Counted from the stretch's first letter, positions 47,229-58,155 are shown. The stretch: 64,000 bases of DNA from Lindgomyces ingoldianus (GCF_010093535.1 NW_022985162.1:3432350-3496349), one strand, 5' to 3'. Made by a program: numbers and translations. The notes: generated by a model not told the origin, from the sequence alone.

Positions 47229-48221
47229 TCGAGGTGGCACTGAGTGCCCGCCTAGCCCGCTGCCTCGCTTGCCGGCCAAATGCCCGCCCCCGGCATCCGT
47301 GCATGTCCACGGCCTCTCTCTCTGCCAGCTGCCGGCACTGAGGGAAAGGCGGTGCTCTGTACGTATGGTATGGTGCCCAGCAGGAAGCAACGATTTAGTA
47401 AAGAAGGCCAAGGAAGCAGCGAGGAAAGCCACAGCAGAGGGCAGCGTGCCAACCAGACCCTTTTACTAAGCTAGGTTAACAGTAACTAGGACCACAGTAA
47501 GAAACTAGAGACAGAGAAAAGACTTACTAACAGAAGTAGGGAGATACTTGCGCAAGATGGACATAGCTCTACTAGGGAAACACACTAAGAAGCTCTATAA
47601 CGCCCTAACCTAGCAAGAAGCAAAGATACTAGCACAATTACAAACTAGGATAACACAGCTAAACACATACCTAAACTAAATAGGAGCTGCAGACTTAAAC
47701 ATGTGCATATGTAGTTAGGCAGAAGAAACTATTTAGCACTTTCTCTTCTAATGCTAAAGATAAGACACACTTTAAATACAAATGCTTTAGCAAACAGAGA
47801 CTAAAAGAGAAAACCTCCCCTTCTTTCTAGAGAGAAAGGCACTAGCAGACCTAGCAGAATAGTTGCTGGACATTAACACAGTAAAGATAACAGTTAGGTA
47901 CGCAATAGCAACAGGCCGCCTAGAGTAAGAAAGGAGATAGGAACCTAGAACTATAGAGACAATAGTAGAAAAAAGACGCTTAATACTAACCCTATATAAC
48001 AGTAGGCTTTACTTTACTTGCTAATAAAAGGACTTTAAACACTTAAAGAAGAGACTTTAAGAACACTTGCTATAAATTACAATTAGGGGGATATGTAACA
48101 ACTACGCCAGATAGCAGAGCAGGAGGCATGTAAGGGCTACAAGGAGTTAAGCCATCACTAAGAAAGCGCTTAGGTAATAACGCACTAGTGCCCTCTAGGC
48201 TAGAGCCGGGCGTAATAAAGA

Positions 48222-48257
<36 letters not shown>
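47229..48257 (+). mobile_element. 5'-truncated LINE (Tad1/I-like) ending in (CAT)12
   Basis: Read with Gln for stops, the sequence gives the end of a LINE ORF2. It starts with a stretch like the RNase H region (KKAKEAARKATAEGSVPTR), followed by GKHTKKLYNALT, LNTYLNQIGAADLNMC, EETIQHFLF and ITVRYAIATGRLE. Together these form the Cys-His C-terminal motif of fungal Tad-type LINEs. It ends in a pure CAT repeat, the usual simple-repeat tail. The 5' limit is not exact, and no TSD was found. Confidence 0.7.
48222..48257 (+). repeat. (CAT)12 microsatellite, LINE tail
   Basis: Twelve perfect CAT triplets at the 3' end of the LINE, immediately before GCCAGCTGCCGGC. Confidence 0.9.
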
Positions 48258-48566
48258 GCCAGCTGCCGGCTGAGCCCGCCGCGGATTGCCCATGTACCTG
48301 CTGTATTGAATCGAGAGGTTACGCCTGTCTGCTGCTACATAATTGGCCCTGCTCTTGTGGAGCTTCTCCTTCGCGATGCTGATGCTGTATTGCGCCCTGT
48401 ATTATAGCTCCTTAATGGCCTAGCTGCTAAACGCCCACGCTGTGGGATATCTTGCGCGCGCTGCCCTCATGCTGCTGCAGCACGCATCCTTGATGGCGTC
48501 TGTATATAGGAGGGCGGGCCTGCCCTCGCCCTCGCCCTCATCCCGAGCCCGAGCCTGAGCTTCAGC

Positions 48567-48807
48567 GTGCGCTGCTTGCTGCTGTCTTGCTGTTGTATCC
48601 TCTCCTCATCGCTCATCGTACATACTCAGGGGCAGAGAAGGCGAGCATGGGTCCGCAGCGCAGAAGTCAATATCGCGAACAACGCTGAGCTACGCGCCAA
48701 TGCGCACCATATCCTAGCTACAATCCGTGAGCAGCGGCCAGAGAATACGCACCAGGTCTATAGCCCAAAGCAGAGGAATTTAAGGTAGTATACAGCCTAC
48801 CTGCTGC
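48567..48807 (+). pseudogene. Crypton protein, N-terminal piece
   Basis: ATG 48567 opens 73 codons ending in ILATIREQRPENTHQVYSPK followed by QRNLR and a stop. The Y-x-PKQ pattern is typical just before the core-binding part of Crypton recombinases. The LTR-X copy at 48808 follows. Confidence 0.6.
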
Positions 48808-49014
48808 TCTTGAATGAGCTGAGAAGGGGTCATAGGGTAAACGAGTTGACAAGGTATTGAGATCTAAACAAGGTGAATTGTACCAGTGTATTGTAAGGTC
48901 TAAGAAGCGAGAGAGAGCTCTGGGCTGACTATATACTGTATGAGAAAGGAGCTAGTCCCTAATGGGTGAATAGTGCAGTACATGGGTATGGTATCGTGTG
49001 GACCACGTGCGACA
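48808..49014 (-). repeat. LTR-X, solo copy in Crypton (first)
   Basis: 207 bp, inverted, TSD GCTGC (48803-48807 and 49015-49019). It keeps the TATA-like GACTATATACTG block. Confidence 0.85.
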
Positions 49015-49079
49015 GCTGCTGCTAGAGCTAGAACGTGTACGCGACTTACGTGCTAACCACGCGTATCTAGGCGTTCTGC

Positions 49080-50513
49080 AAGAGGAAGCAGTACCACAAA
49101 AGCAGCACAGTTACAGAGGACGAGCTGCTGCTCTTCCTAGTTAAGAAGGTTGCAAACAGGCCCTTAAGGACTAGGTCTCGCAAGGTAGGGAGCGACGTCC
49201 CCTAAGACTAGACGCGTCTTGCCTGGCGCTCAGTTCGCGCCTACATCACAGCCATCACCGACCTCTGGCGAGAGCAGAAGGCGCTGGGCATGAACAGCAA
49301 CCTGTCGCCGTGGGAGGACAGCGTGAGGGAGTACCTCAGGTCTCTTCAGCGTAGGGATGCCCAGCGAGATCGAGAGCAGTACGCCGACAAGGGGAGAGAC
49401 ACGCTGCTTGACGGCTATTCTGAGGACGAGTTTGAGCGGCTCTGCAGCGAGCTGTGGATACATGGCGCCGACGCGACCTCATCCTCAACAGCAACAGAAT
49501 GCCACTTCCGTACGCTAGTCGATCTCACGCTCAGCCACTACATGCTCACGCGCGGAGGCGACCACCGCTCTGCGGAGATATCTGACCTGTTTACCTTTGG
49601 TTTAAGGTCGAGGACCCTACGCGCGCAAGCAAGCAGAACCAGCACGGTCGGCTAGAGACGATTGGCGCGCTACGGCATCGGAAGCCGCTTCTCTGCATGC
49701 TCAGCAGCCTGGCCTTCTAAATGCTCTATCGCTGGGACCTGGGGGAAGAACCCTTCCGTGACTTCAGCCAGCGCTCGGCCTGGTACCACATACGGCTGAT
49801 CAAAGCCAGCACGGGCGATCGTACGGCAGCCTTCTCCTACAACTCCCAGCGCGACTGGGTCGCGAAGGCGTATAGCTACGCTGGGATCTCGTCACAGAAG
49901 AAGACCCACCTCCCACGCAGTGGGGCTGCCAAGCTAGCAGAGCTCAAGGAGATCAGTGAGGACCAGATTTGGCGCGCAGGAAGGTGGAACCAGGAGCAGA
50001 TGGTCGGCTGCTACCTCAAATCGCTACCGCAGAAGTTCATGAGGACTATGGCTGGCCACCCGCCCCAGATGGGCTGCTTCGAGATCCCGCACGACGCCGT
50101 CGCCCCCCCAGACGAGCTCGTGTCTCTCATCTGGCCGGAGCTGGATGCGTGGAAGGACCCCTTTGGCCCACACGCTAGCCAGATCAACGACCTAGCCGCA
50201 GGAGGCCTCACAAACCTGCTGCTCTACCTCAGAGAAGTAATCCTCTAGGATTCAGTGACACTGCGCCGGCGATTCCCTAGCCACCCTGTGTGGAACCACT
50301 CCGTGTTCTAGCACAAGGCGTACGCAGCATTTGCTCAGGAAACCGACGAGTCCTTTGACGCAGAGGCGGCTCCTAGTCGGCTGTCAGTCCTGTACCAGGC
50401 GATATCCCTGCTCGCCGACCAGTTACAAGCGCTAGATGCCCGGAACGAGCGGAGCGAGCAGCGGGTGAAGGAGCTCAAGGGGTCTATCGATCGCCTCCTT
50501 GAGCTGTCGAGCT
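49080..50513 (+). pseudogene. Crypton tyrosine recombinase core
   Basis: Starts with STVTEDELLLFLVKKVANRP and continues through TRLAWRSVRAYITAITDLWR, into frames at 49290-49655 and 49721-50248. Tyrosine-recombinase residues are visible: Arg in SHYMLTRGGDHRSAEISDLF, His/Arg in KTHLPRSGAAK, Arg in WRAGRWNQEQ, and the likely nucleophile Tyr in MVGCYLKSLP. A frameshift near 49601 and a TAA at about 49717 break the core, and RIP-type stops follow at 50246 and later. The tail is a heptad-like coiled coil (LLADQLQALDARNERSEQRV). Decayed. Confidence 0.75.
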
Positions 50514-52080
50514 TCTTGCATGAGTTGAGGAGGGGTCATATGGGAAGCGAGTCGACAAGGTAGTGAGATCCAAACAAGGTGGATTGAACGAGTGTATTGT
50601 AAGGTCTGAGGAGCTCGATAGAGCTCTGGGCTGACTATATTTATCTCAGCTAGCTCAGACGTGAGGAGAGAACCAAGGACGCACAAACCATGCATATTGC
50701 TACTCCAAATAGAGTATGGCCTGGGGGTTAGCGGTTTCTGACCCCTGTCAGTAGCGTTTCTCTCCTCAGCCGTCTAAGGGACTTTTGTGATTTTTTCTAT
50801 AAATAGGCCTATTTTAAGAGCATCACAATAGAATTAGATTTACAATATCTCTACTACTATATGTCTAAATAGGCTTAGAATTTAATAGAATATAGAGACA
50901 AGCTGTAGCTATAAAATAGTATATTTTTTACTAAATTCTAACTATTATTAGCAGAGAAAAATCTAAACGCGCGCAGAACTTTAACCTATCTATACCCTAA
51001 TTTTAGATTTATAGTATCGCCCTCCTGACTAGAACTTAACAACCAGTAGACCAAATTCCCTAGGATTTTGCAGGATCCTTGACAGAGCTAGTCTGGGACA
51101 GCTCCTAGATCCTCAGAGTCCTTAGACAACAGCTGGTTGAGCTGCAGACATGAGGGCGATCGCGACGTCCCTAGACTACCATCCACTGGACTACAGCTTA
51201 ACAACTAGTAGACTAAATCTCCTAGAATTTTGCAGGCTCCTAGATCCTCAGAGTCCTCAGAGTCCTTAGAGTCCTCAGACAACAGCTAGTTGAGCTGCAG
51301 ACATGAGAGCGATCGCGATGTCCCTAGCCTACTATCCAGCTTGACAACCAGCGGCCTAGATCTCCTAAAATTTTGCAGGCTCCCTGATAGAGCTAGTCCG
51401 AGACAGCTCCTAGATCCTCAGAGTCCTTAGAGTCCTCAGACAACAGCTAGTTGAGCTGCAGACATGAGAGCGATCGCGATGTCCCTAGCCTATATCTAGC
51501 TTGACAACCAGCGGCCTAGATCTCCTAAAATTTTGCAGGCTCTCTAATAGAGCCTGTCTTAGACAGGTCTTAAATTCTAAAGATAATATATTATATAGTT
51601 AGGGAGTTACATTAAGGTGCAGTTATAGGGTTATTAAAATGTCCTGTGTAGGACTTAATAGCGCAATACTCTGCTAAATCTTGTTAGAATTAGGTTACAA
51701 AAATGTTAGGGTATAGCTAGAGACTGTCTCTATTACCTATTAAAATCTAACCTAGTTTAGACAAAAAGTGGTAGAGCTACAGTAATTCTTAGTTAAGCTA
51801 GTGCATAGTAGAGGAGGTTTAGAACTATAATATCACCTAAAAAATCACAAAAGTCCCTTAGACAGCTGGGGAGAGAAAGCCTTTCTTACACCCTTATTAG
51901 CTAGAGAGATGGGGCTTGCGCCACTAAGGCTACTAGCAGGGGCTTGCCCCTGTCGAGGCTCTCTCCCCATCCCGTCTGAGCTTGCTGAGATAAGACTATA
52001 TACTGTACGAGAGAGGAGCTATGCCTAATGAGTGAATAGTGCAGTACATGGGTATGATATCGCGTGAGACACGTGCGACA
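50514..52080 (-). repeat. LTR-X in Crypton (second), split by hAT copy 1
   Basis: Inverted LTR-X of about 206 bp: 50514-50640 plus 52002-52080. TSD GAGCT (50509-50513 and 52081-52085). The hAT-like element at 50641 interrupts it. Confidence 0.85.
50641..51993 (+). mobile_element. Non-autonomous hAT-like element, copy 1
   Basis: 1353 bp with terminal inverted repeats TTATCTCAGCTAGCTCAGACG / CGTCTGAGCTTGCTGAGATAA and the exact 8-bp TSD GACTATAT (50633-50640 and 51994-52001). An 8-bp TSD is the mark of the hAT superfamily. Subterminal inverted blocks (AGGGACTTTTGTGATTTTTT) lie about 140 bp from each end. The centre has three tandem units of about 150 bp containing GAGCGATCGCGATGTCCCTA. No transposase is encoded. 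Confidence 0.85.
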
Positions 52081-52085
52081 GAGCT

Positions 52086-52317
52086 CGCAGTCTCAGTACC
52101 TGCAGATGCTCACCTCTGGCAGCCTCGTGTTCCGCCTAGAAGCTTCCCAGCAGCCAGGCAGTCTGCCAGTACCGCCTCCTAGGCTCAGGCCAGCAGCAGC
52201 TGCAGCGCTGCTATCAGCGCTGCTGTCGTCGCCGCCGCCGTCGCTGCTAGCAGACCTAACTTCGAGCAGGTATACCTCTGCTCAGATCAGCATCGCGCCT
52301 ACACCGTCTGCGCGCTC
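52086..52317 (+). pseudogene. Crypton protein, linker piece
   Basis: Continues the Crypton frame: SQSQYLQMLTSGSLVFRLEA, then a Pro/Ala/Ser-rich linker leading to the GCR1_C domain. No stops in this piece. The LTR-X copy at 52318 follows. Confidence 0.6.
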
Positions 52318-53735
52318 TGTCGCACGTGTCTCACGCGATACTTATCTCAGCTAGCTCAGACGTGAGGAGAGAACTGAGGACGCACAAACCACCATGCATA
52401 TTGCTACTCCAAATAGAGTATGGCCTGGGGGTTAGCGGTTTCTGACCCCTGTTGGTAGCGTTTCTCTCCTCAGCCGTCTGAGGGACTTTTGTGATTTTTT
52501 CTATGAATAGGCCTATTTCAAAAGCATCACAATAGAATTAGATTTACAATATCTCTACTACTATATGTCTGAATAAGCTTAGAATTTAATACAATGTAGA
52601 GACAAGCTGTAGCTATAAAATAGTATATTTTTTACTATATTCTAACTATTATTAGTAGAGAAAAATCTAAACGCGCGCAGAACTTTGACCTATCCATACC
52701 CTGATTTCAGATTAATAGTATCGCCCTCCTGACTAGAACTTGACAACTGGTAGACTAAATTCCCTAGGATTTTGCAGGATCCCTGACAGAGCTAGTCTGA
52801 GACAGCTCCTAGATCCTCAGAGTCCTCAGAGTCCTCAGACAACAGCTAGTTGAGCTGCAGACATGAGAGCGATCGCGATGTCCCTAACCTACTATCCAGC
52901 TTGACAACCAGCGGCCTAGATCTCCTAAAACTTTGCAGGCTCCCTAATAGAGCTAGTATAAGACGGCTCCTAGATCCCTAGAGTCCTCAGACAACAGCTA
53001 GTTGAGCTGCAGACATGAGAGCGATCGCGATGTCCCTAGCCTACTATCCAGCTTGACAACCAGCGGCCTAGATCTCCTAAAATTTTGCAGGCTCTCTAAT
53101 AGAGCCTGTCTTAGACAGGTCTTAAATTCTAAAGATAATATATTGTGTAGTTAGAGAGTCGCATTAAGGTGTAGTTATAGGGTTATCAAAATGTCCTGCG
53201 CAGAACTTAATAGCGCAATACTCTGCTAAATCTTGTTAGAATTAGGTTACAAAAATGTTAGGATATAGCTAGAGACTGTCTCTATTACCTATTAAAATCT
53301 AACCTGGTTTAGACAAAAAGTGGTAGAGTTACAGTAATTCTTAGTTAAGCTAGTGCATAGTGGAGGAGGTTTAGAACCATGATATCACCTAAAAAATCAC
53401 AAAAGTCCCTTAGACAGCTGGGGAGAGAAAGCCTTTCTTACACCCTCATTAGCTAGAGAGATGGGGCTTGCGCCACTGAGGCTACTAGCAGGGGCTTGCC
53501 CCTGTCGAGGCTCTCTCCCCATCTCGTCTGAGCTTGCTGAGATAACGCGATACCATACCCATGTACTGCACTATTCACTCATTAGGACTAGCTCCTTTCT
53601 CGTACAGTATATAGTCAGCCCAGAGCTCTCTCTCGCTTCTTAGACCTTACAATACACTGGTACAATTCACCTTGTTTGGATCTCAATACCTTGTCGACTC
53701 GCTTACCCTATGATCCCTTCTCAGCTCATGCGAGA
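52318..53735 (+). repeat. LTR-X in Crypton (third), split by hAT copy 2
   Basis: Direct-orientation LTR-X in two parts: 52318-52341 and 53554-53735. The LTR's own TSD is not found (CGCTC and CCTGT), so one edge may be deleted. Confidence 0.75.
52342..53545 (+). mobile_element. Non-autonomous hAT-like element, copy 2
   Basis: 1204 bp, same ends as copy 1, 8-bp TSD CGCGATAC (52334-52341 and 53546-53553). It is about 150 bp shorter because it has one fewer internal tandem unit. Otherwise nearly identical to copy 1. Confidence 0.85.
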
Positions 53736-54070
53736 CCTGTGCCTGCGCCTGCACCAAAGCATCGCATGTGCCGTGCTGTAAGGACTGTAGAGGACCTCTG
53801 GCGCGAATGGACAGTAGGACTGCAAGGCCAACCTTCAATCGCTGAGCTAGACATATGCTGGGGGAACAGATAGAGGGCAGGTCTTCAGAGCGAGCTAACG
53901 TAGTACTCTCTGCGGCTTGAGGTCATCAAGGAGGTCAGGCGCATAGCCCAGACGCGGAGGACCAGCGAGGAGGCGGCCATGTGGCAGGTGAGCCAGCGGC
54001 AGCAGCAGCAGAGGTGCTCGCTAGACCAGCTGTGCAAGTAGCTTAGAGCTGCTCGGAAGGGGGGGAAATA
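53736..54070 (+). pseudogene. Crypton GCR1_C DNA-binding domain
   Basis: Reads PVPAPAPKHRMCRAVRTVED, then LWREWTVGLQGQPSIAELD, the GCR1_C signature (W-x-EW and a G-x-PSI element). It continues YSLRLEVIKEVRRIAQTRRT and ends in a Gln-rich tail. Trp to TAG stops at two places, as expected from RIP on the other strand. Two short CAG runs (QRQQQQR). Confidence 0.7.
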
Positions 54071-54131
54071 ATATTAGTATATATAGTTATATAGTTATAT
54101 TTTAGTGTTTATTGTTATAATATTCCTAGGT

Positions 54132-54438
54132 GTAACGGCGCAGGCAAGACAATGGATCCGAATGCGGTAGGAATCCACTCAGAGGCATATGGGAGTGCGT
54201 AGGGACTCAATAACCTGGGAATATCATTGACACCTATAGGCCTCGTACGAAAGGATATCAGAAAACTATCGAGCTAGCTACGGGAGAGAGGCGCGACTAA
54301 ATACTTGGGGGAATAGAGGTAACAGCAGGGGGCAGGGCAGGGTCGGAGCCAGGTCAAGTCAGGGTCGGGGCCGATACGGGGAACCTTCGGATTGGTTCCG
54401 GGCAACCCGAGATGGAACGATTCCTGAGAATCGTTACA
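54132..54438 (+). repeat. Solo LTR, LTR-290 family, second copy
   Basis: 307 bp, TGTAACGGCGCAGGC to AATCGTTACA, TSD CTAGG (54127-54131 and 54439-54443). It differs from the 26560 copy by point changes and a short insertion around TCGGAGCCAGGTCAAG. Confidence 0.9.
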
Positions 54439-54593
54439 CTAGGCGCTAGCAAGAGGAAAGCAGAAATAGTGTAAAATTTAGTAAAAAAAACTATGTGCTT
54501 ACTATTAAACTAGGTTTTATACCTAACATCTAGCTAGCTTAGGGGTAGTGTTGTTAACTAGATAGTTAGCGCTACTTACAACATGTCACAGTT

Positions 54594-54755
54594 ATGTTAC
54601 AGCTATCCAACCCCTGAGTACCCTAGGCTTGGCACGGGCTATATAGACTCCTCGGCCTCCGTACCCCTGCCTCCGACTCTAAGGTTTACTCTCGTTACCC
54701 CCCTATCCTGCATTCCCTCTCTGTGACCTGTGTTTCCTGTTCGATACCTCTCACA
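54594..54755 (+). repeat. Solo LTR, LTR-178 family, copy 2
   Basis: 162 bp, TGTCACAGTTATG to CTCTCACA, TSD CAACA (54589-54593 and 54756-54760). Shorter than copy 1 by small deletions. Confidence 0.9.
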
Positions 54756-54865
54756 CAACATAAGTAATGCGTACTATAGTTTGCTGCACATTGCTATAAT
54801 ATACTATAGTTTATTGCAGTTTGCTATAATATGCTGCAGTTTGCTACAATTAGCTACAAGTTGCT

Positions 54866-55083
54866 TGTAACGATGCACTCGATGTAAAGATGGGATAGTA
54901 GATAGCACGGATAGCACTGAGAGCAAGGTTTCGGAGAAAGATAGGAGTGTTAGGTAAGAGAGACGAATCGCTGCCAAGCCTCGCTTGTCAGGATTCATGC
55001 TTATATACGAAGCACAGGTCATGTGACTTCCAAACAGGTCGGGTGAGGCTATACTGGCCCGTTCTGGGACATCTGGCCTTACA
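54866..55083 (-). repeat. Probable solo LTR, 218 bp
   Basis: On the minus strand, TGTAAGGCCAGATG to ATCGTTACA with TATA box CTTCGTATATAAGCATG. The form is LTR-like, but flanks do not give a TSD. It precedes the DUF1349 gene region. Confidence 0.55.
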
Positions 55084-55315
55084 CTAGTTATGACGCTGAC
55101 CACCCAGACAATGACAGGGACGAAGAGGATGATTACGATGAGTGGAAAGCAGAAGGATAAGCTAATCAGTTAAATTCATGGTCTGCAAGACAATCTACAA
55201 TAGAAAGAAGCTAATGTCACTGAACTCGGGAATAAGGTGGAGACTTTTAAGTTGGAAGGCCGTAAGGTTAAAAGTTTGTATGAAAATAAAAGAGCCCAAT
55301 CTACCGTTACACCAG

Positions 55316-55963
55316 TCAGCTGCAGAAGTTACAGGCGAATGCATCAAGTACCAAGTCCGTGAAGCACACAGTTTTCGCATCTTTGCCAGTATCATCCATA
55401 GCTTGATTAGCGAGTACACCTACCCAGGCTTCTCCACTGTCCTCTTCGAAAGCCCATAGAATTTCCCTAATAATTCTCCACTCTCCGTCTCGCAGCATCG
55501 AGACTACCAACCTTGACCCCAAACTCCCGTCTGGGTCCTGCTTCCTGTACATCTGCAGCGTAACCTCCTTTATATTGTCATTAGGCAACGCATGCAGACT
55601 CCAATCTGACCAACGTTCGCAAGAAACGACGCTAGCGTTCATTCTAGAGTGCTCGTACTCCAGAGTTGCGGTGACCCATCTTCGCCCAGCGTCAGCCGGA
55701 TTCGTCCCATGTAGAGGAGGTAGTACAAAGAGAAGTCCTCCTTGCTGGGTGTTTGTGTCGAAGTCGGCCGAGACCGTGACGCAAATCCTTCGAAATGATC
55801 TAATGGGGATAGTGATACAAGCGAATGGAGCTGAGAAATGCTGCTCTGGATTTGGACTTGGTACGGACCAGATGTCTGTACCTGCTATAGCAGGAAGAGT
55901 GAGAGTGGAAGGAAGCGAGGTTGGTTGGAGTGACTGGGTTGACAGGAGGCGATGAGGTGCCAT
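55316..55963 (-). CDS. DUF1349 (concanavalin-A-like fold) protein
   Basis: 215 aa from ATG 55963 to the stop at 55316-55318, no intron. The frame continues upstream to 56014 without an ATG, so 55963 was chosen. It matches the DUF1349 family, a beta-sandwich of unknown function: an opening segment with VTVSADFDTNTQQGGLLFVL, then RRWVTATLEYEHSRMNASVV, WSDWSLHALP, and a closing AWVGVLANQAMDD. The family's (Q)xGL-x(3)-W and WSDW elements are recognisable. No signal peptide, so probably cytosolic. It is transcribed toward the repeat block and lies next to a P450 with which it may be co-regulated (inference). Confidence 0.75.
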   Translation of the reverse strand: MAPHRLLSTQSLQPTSLPSTLTLPAIAGTDIWSVPSPNPEQHFSAPFACITIPIRSFRRICVTVSADFDTNTQQGGLLFVLPPLHGTNPADAGRRWVTATLEYEHSRMNASVVSCERWSDWSLHALPNDNIKEVTLQMYRKQDPDGSLGSRLVVSMLRDGEWRIIREILWAFEEDSGEAWVGVLANQAMDDTGKDAKTVCFTDLVLDAFACNFCS

Positions 55964-56014
55964 TGGAGTCCGGAAGGATTCGGGTGTTCGTTTAGCGGAG
56001 TTTGAAAAGGCCAA

Positions 56015-56399
56015 AAGCAGAATTGAATATATTCTTGATGCCGAAGAAGGGTTTTGAGCTCATTTCTAATACACTGAAAGAGCTAAAATTAACTAAAAAA
56101 CAGTTACCCTTGTATTTTTAGTGGAAGGATTTACCAGGGCTGATTGCGCCTGGGGTTCTGCATGTTCGTCGCGAACCCTGGACGGGCTGACCCTCCGTAT
56201 CCACAACACAACGTCACGCCGGAAATTTAATCTTTATGCGGGGAAGATGCATATTCACGCACCTATACGATGCGATTCAGGAAGTCCGAGACATTGAAGT
56301 AATCAAAACTCGGCACCCGATATCAGTTGTTCAAAATGGTAATTATTTTTCGATAACAATCTTCACTCCACCACATGACCAACTCCCGAGTAGGACAAA
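56015..56399. other. Intergenic between divergent genes
   Basis: About 380 bases between the divergent DUF1349 and P450 genes, likely carrying both promoters. A small AT-rich stretch lies at about 56060-56120. No specific sites recognised. Confidence 0.4.
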
Positions 56400-58155
56400 A
56401 TGTTTTCAATCTATATACTTGCCATTGTTACTTTATCGCATCTACTATTCAGGTGGATAATATATCCTGTGTGGTTTTCTGCTTTAGGAAAAATACCAAA
56501 CGCACATTGGTCGGCGCCTTTCAGCTCTTTCTGGATACAATGGAGACGCTATCTTGGCAAGGAAGTCGAGACTGTTTGCGAAGCCATCCAAAGAAAGGGC
56601 AATATTGTCCGTTTAGGACCTAGTGAGCTCCTCGTCAATGATTATGATGGAGGTGTTCGTAAAATATATGGTGGTGGATTCGAGAAGCCTGATTGGTATA
56701 CCTTTTATGAAAATCATGGGTAAGTCCTCTGGTATTAGCGTTACGTTTTGAATGCTCATTCGTCTAGGAAGCGAAACATTTTCACATCGTTAGGCAAAGA
56801 CCATGTCCCTCGCCGTCGTCGAATCACGAATGTGTACAGCAAAACGTTCATTCAGGATTCTCCTCAAGTTCGAGAAATTCTTTCTACATTAGTTTTCCAG
56901 AGATATCTACCCGTTCTCCAAAATGCTTCATATAAACAAATACCATTTGGTATTCTTGGACTCAATCTGGCGTACGGGATAGATGCGGTCGGCGCGTTCA
57001 TGGTTGGGCTTCCCCGCGCGACCCAATTCATCCATGACGTCGAAGCTAGAAATATATGGCTGGATGCTTACCTTAAAAGCCACCCCAGCGACAATATGTT
57101 TTGGTTACTGGAAGCTCCTAAATTAACACGTTTTCTTGCGAAGATTGGTCTGGACCCGATTCCGAAATCTGTGGAACAAGCTCACCATAAACTGGAGGAG
57201 TGGGCTTTGCGACTTACGGATGAGACAGAGGAAGCTTGGAACGAGGCGAATCTGAAGCCTCATTCTGAAAGAGATACACCTATTGTTTATAACCAACTAA
57301 GGCTTGCCATCTCTCAAGAGTTGCGAAACAGTGGCTTCAAGGAAGATGAAGCTTCATTGTATGAAGCACAACGACTGGAACTTGCTAGTGAGATTCTGGA
57401 TCAACTAGTCGCGACTCGAGATGTTTTCGGTATGTTGTTTGATCTCGAGCTGTATGGTGAAGATACTCACGCAAGAACCAGGTATCACATTCACGTATAT
57501 TCTCTGGGAAATTTCCAAGCATCCAGAATGGCAAGAAAAACTCCAAGCTGAGCTACGCTCGGTCCCCAACCCTCTTTATCTTTCAACACGATTTGATGAC
57601 ACAAAGATGATGACTCCAAAGCAGTTGGAAGCATTATCAATCTTGCGGGTAATGATTAAAGAGTCTATGCGTCTCCGAGGCACGCTACCAGTCCCGAATC
57701 CAAGGTTAACGCCATATGACCGACCCACAACGATCGGGCCATATGAGAACATACCAGGTGGCGTAAGGACAAATTCGTTCGCGTGGTGTCTGCATCGTGA
57801 CGCATCCGTCTACGAGGATCCGGATGTCTGGCGGCCAGAACGTTGGATCCGCTATTCAGACGAGAGGGAGGAAATGGATAAGCAGTTCTGGGCATTTGGA
57901 AGCGGAAGCCGATTGTGCCTAGGTATGAGCTTTGCAATGGAAAGTAAGTGATCAAGTACGTCCATTCTAGAATTAAACTGATATGTTTCCATTGCAGTGA
58001 TCAGATATGCCGTTGCCGGCATTTACACCAATTTCAGTACTTCGGTTGTAGACGATAGTACCTTCTGTACTAATGGACATTTTGTCACTGGGCTACCTGG
58101 GGAGGATCTGGTTCTCCAGTTCACGCCACTAGATCCAGTGTCGGCTAGCACATGA
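56400..58155 (+). CDS. Cytochrome P450 monooxygenase
   Basis: 533 aa, exons 56400-56719, 56768-57429, 57482-57943 and 57998-58155. The introns of 48, 52 and 54 nt all keep phase. The intron at 57430-57481 (donor GTATGT) is needed to join VATRDVFG to ITFTYILWEI, a junction seen in one group of fungal P450s. N-terminal anchor IYILAIVTLSHLLFRWIIYP. ExxR is E388-SM-R391, PERF-type WRPERW, haem loop FGSGSRLCLG with Cys473. All core motifs are intact, so it is likely active at the ER. The I-helix has TRDVFGITFTY instead of AGxxT. The substrate is unknown; a methyltransferase and amidinotransferase follow downstream, fitting a biosynthetic context (inference). Confidence 0.85.

Larger units (their letters stand above)
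48258..54070 (+). mobile_element. Crypton (tyrosine-recombinase transposon), split by three LTR-X copies
   Basis: Coding pieces at about 48560-48807, 49020-50513, 52086-52317 and 53736-54070 read in order as one Crypton-type protein: an N-terminal SPKQR segment, an Ndc10/CBF3-like recombinase core, and a C-terminal GCR1_C domain. Removing the LTR-X insertion and one TSD copy at 50514-52085 restores the frame exactly (ELSS then SQSQYLQML). Cryptons move with a YR recombinase, not a transposase or reverse transcriptase. Several Gln/Trp codons are now stops, so this copy is dead. The outer limits are approximate. Confidence 0.75.

Noticed and set aside
47190..47474. Four short GC-rich frames
   Set aside because: They overlap on both strands; only the frame continuing into the LINE motifs makes sense, and it is part of the element.
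57430..57481. Frameshift in the P450 at 56400-58155
   Set aside because: A 52-nt intron with a GTATGT donor explains the change of frame and restores a conserved junction.
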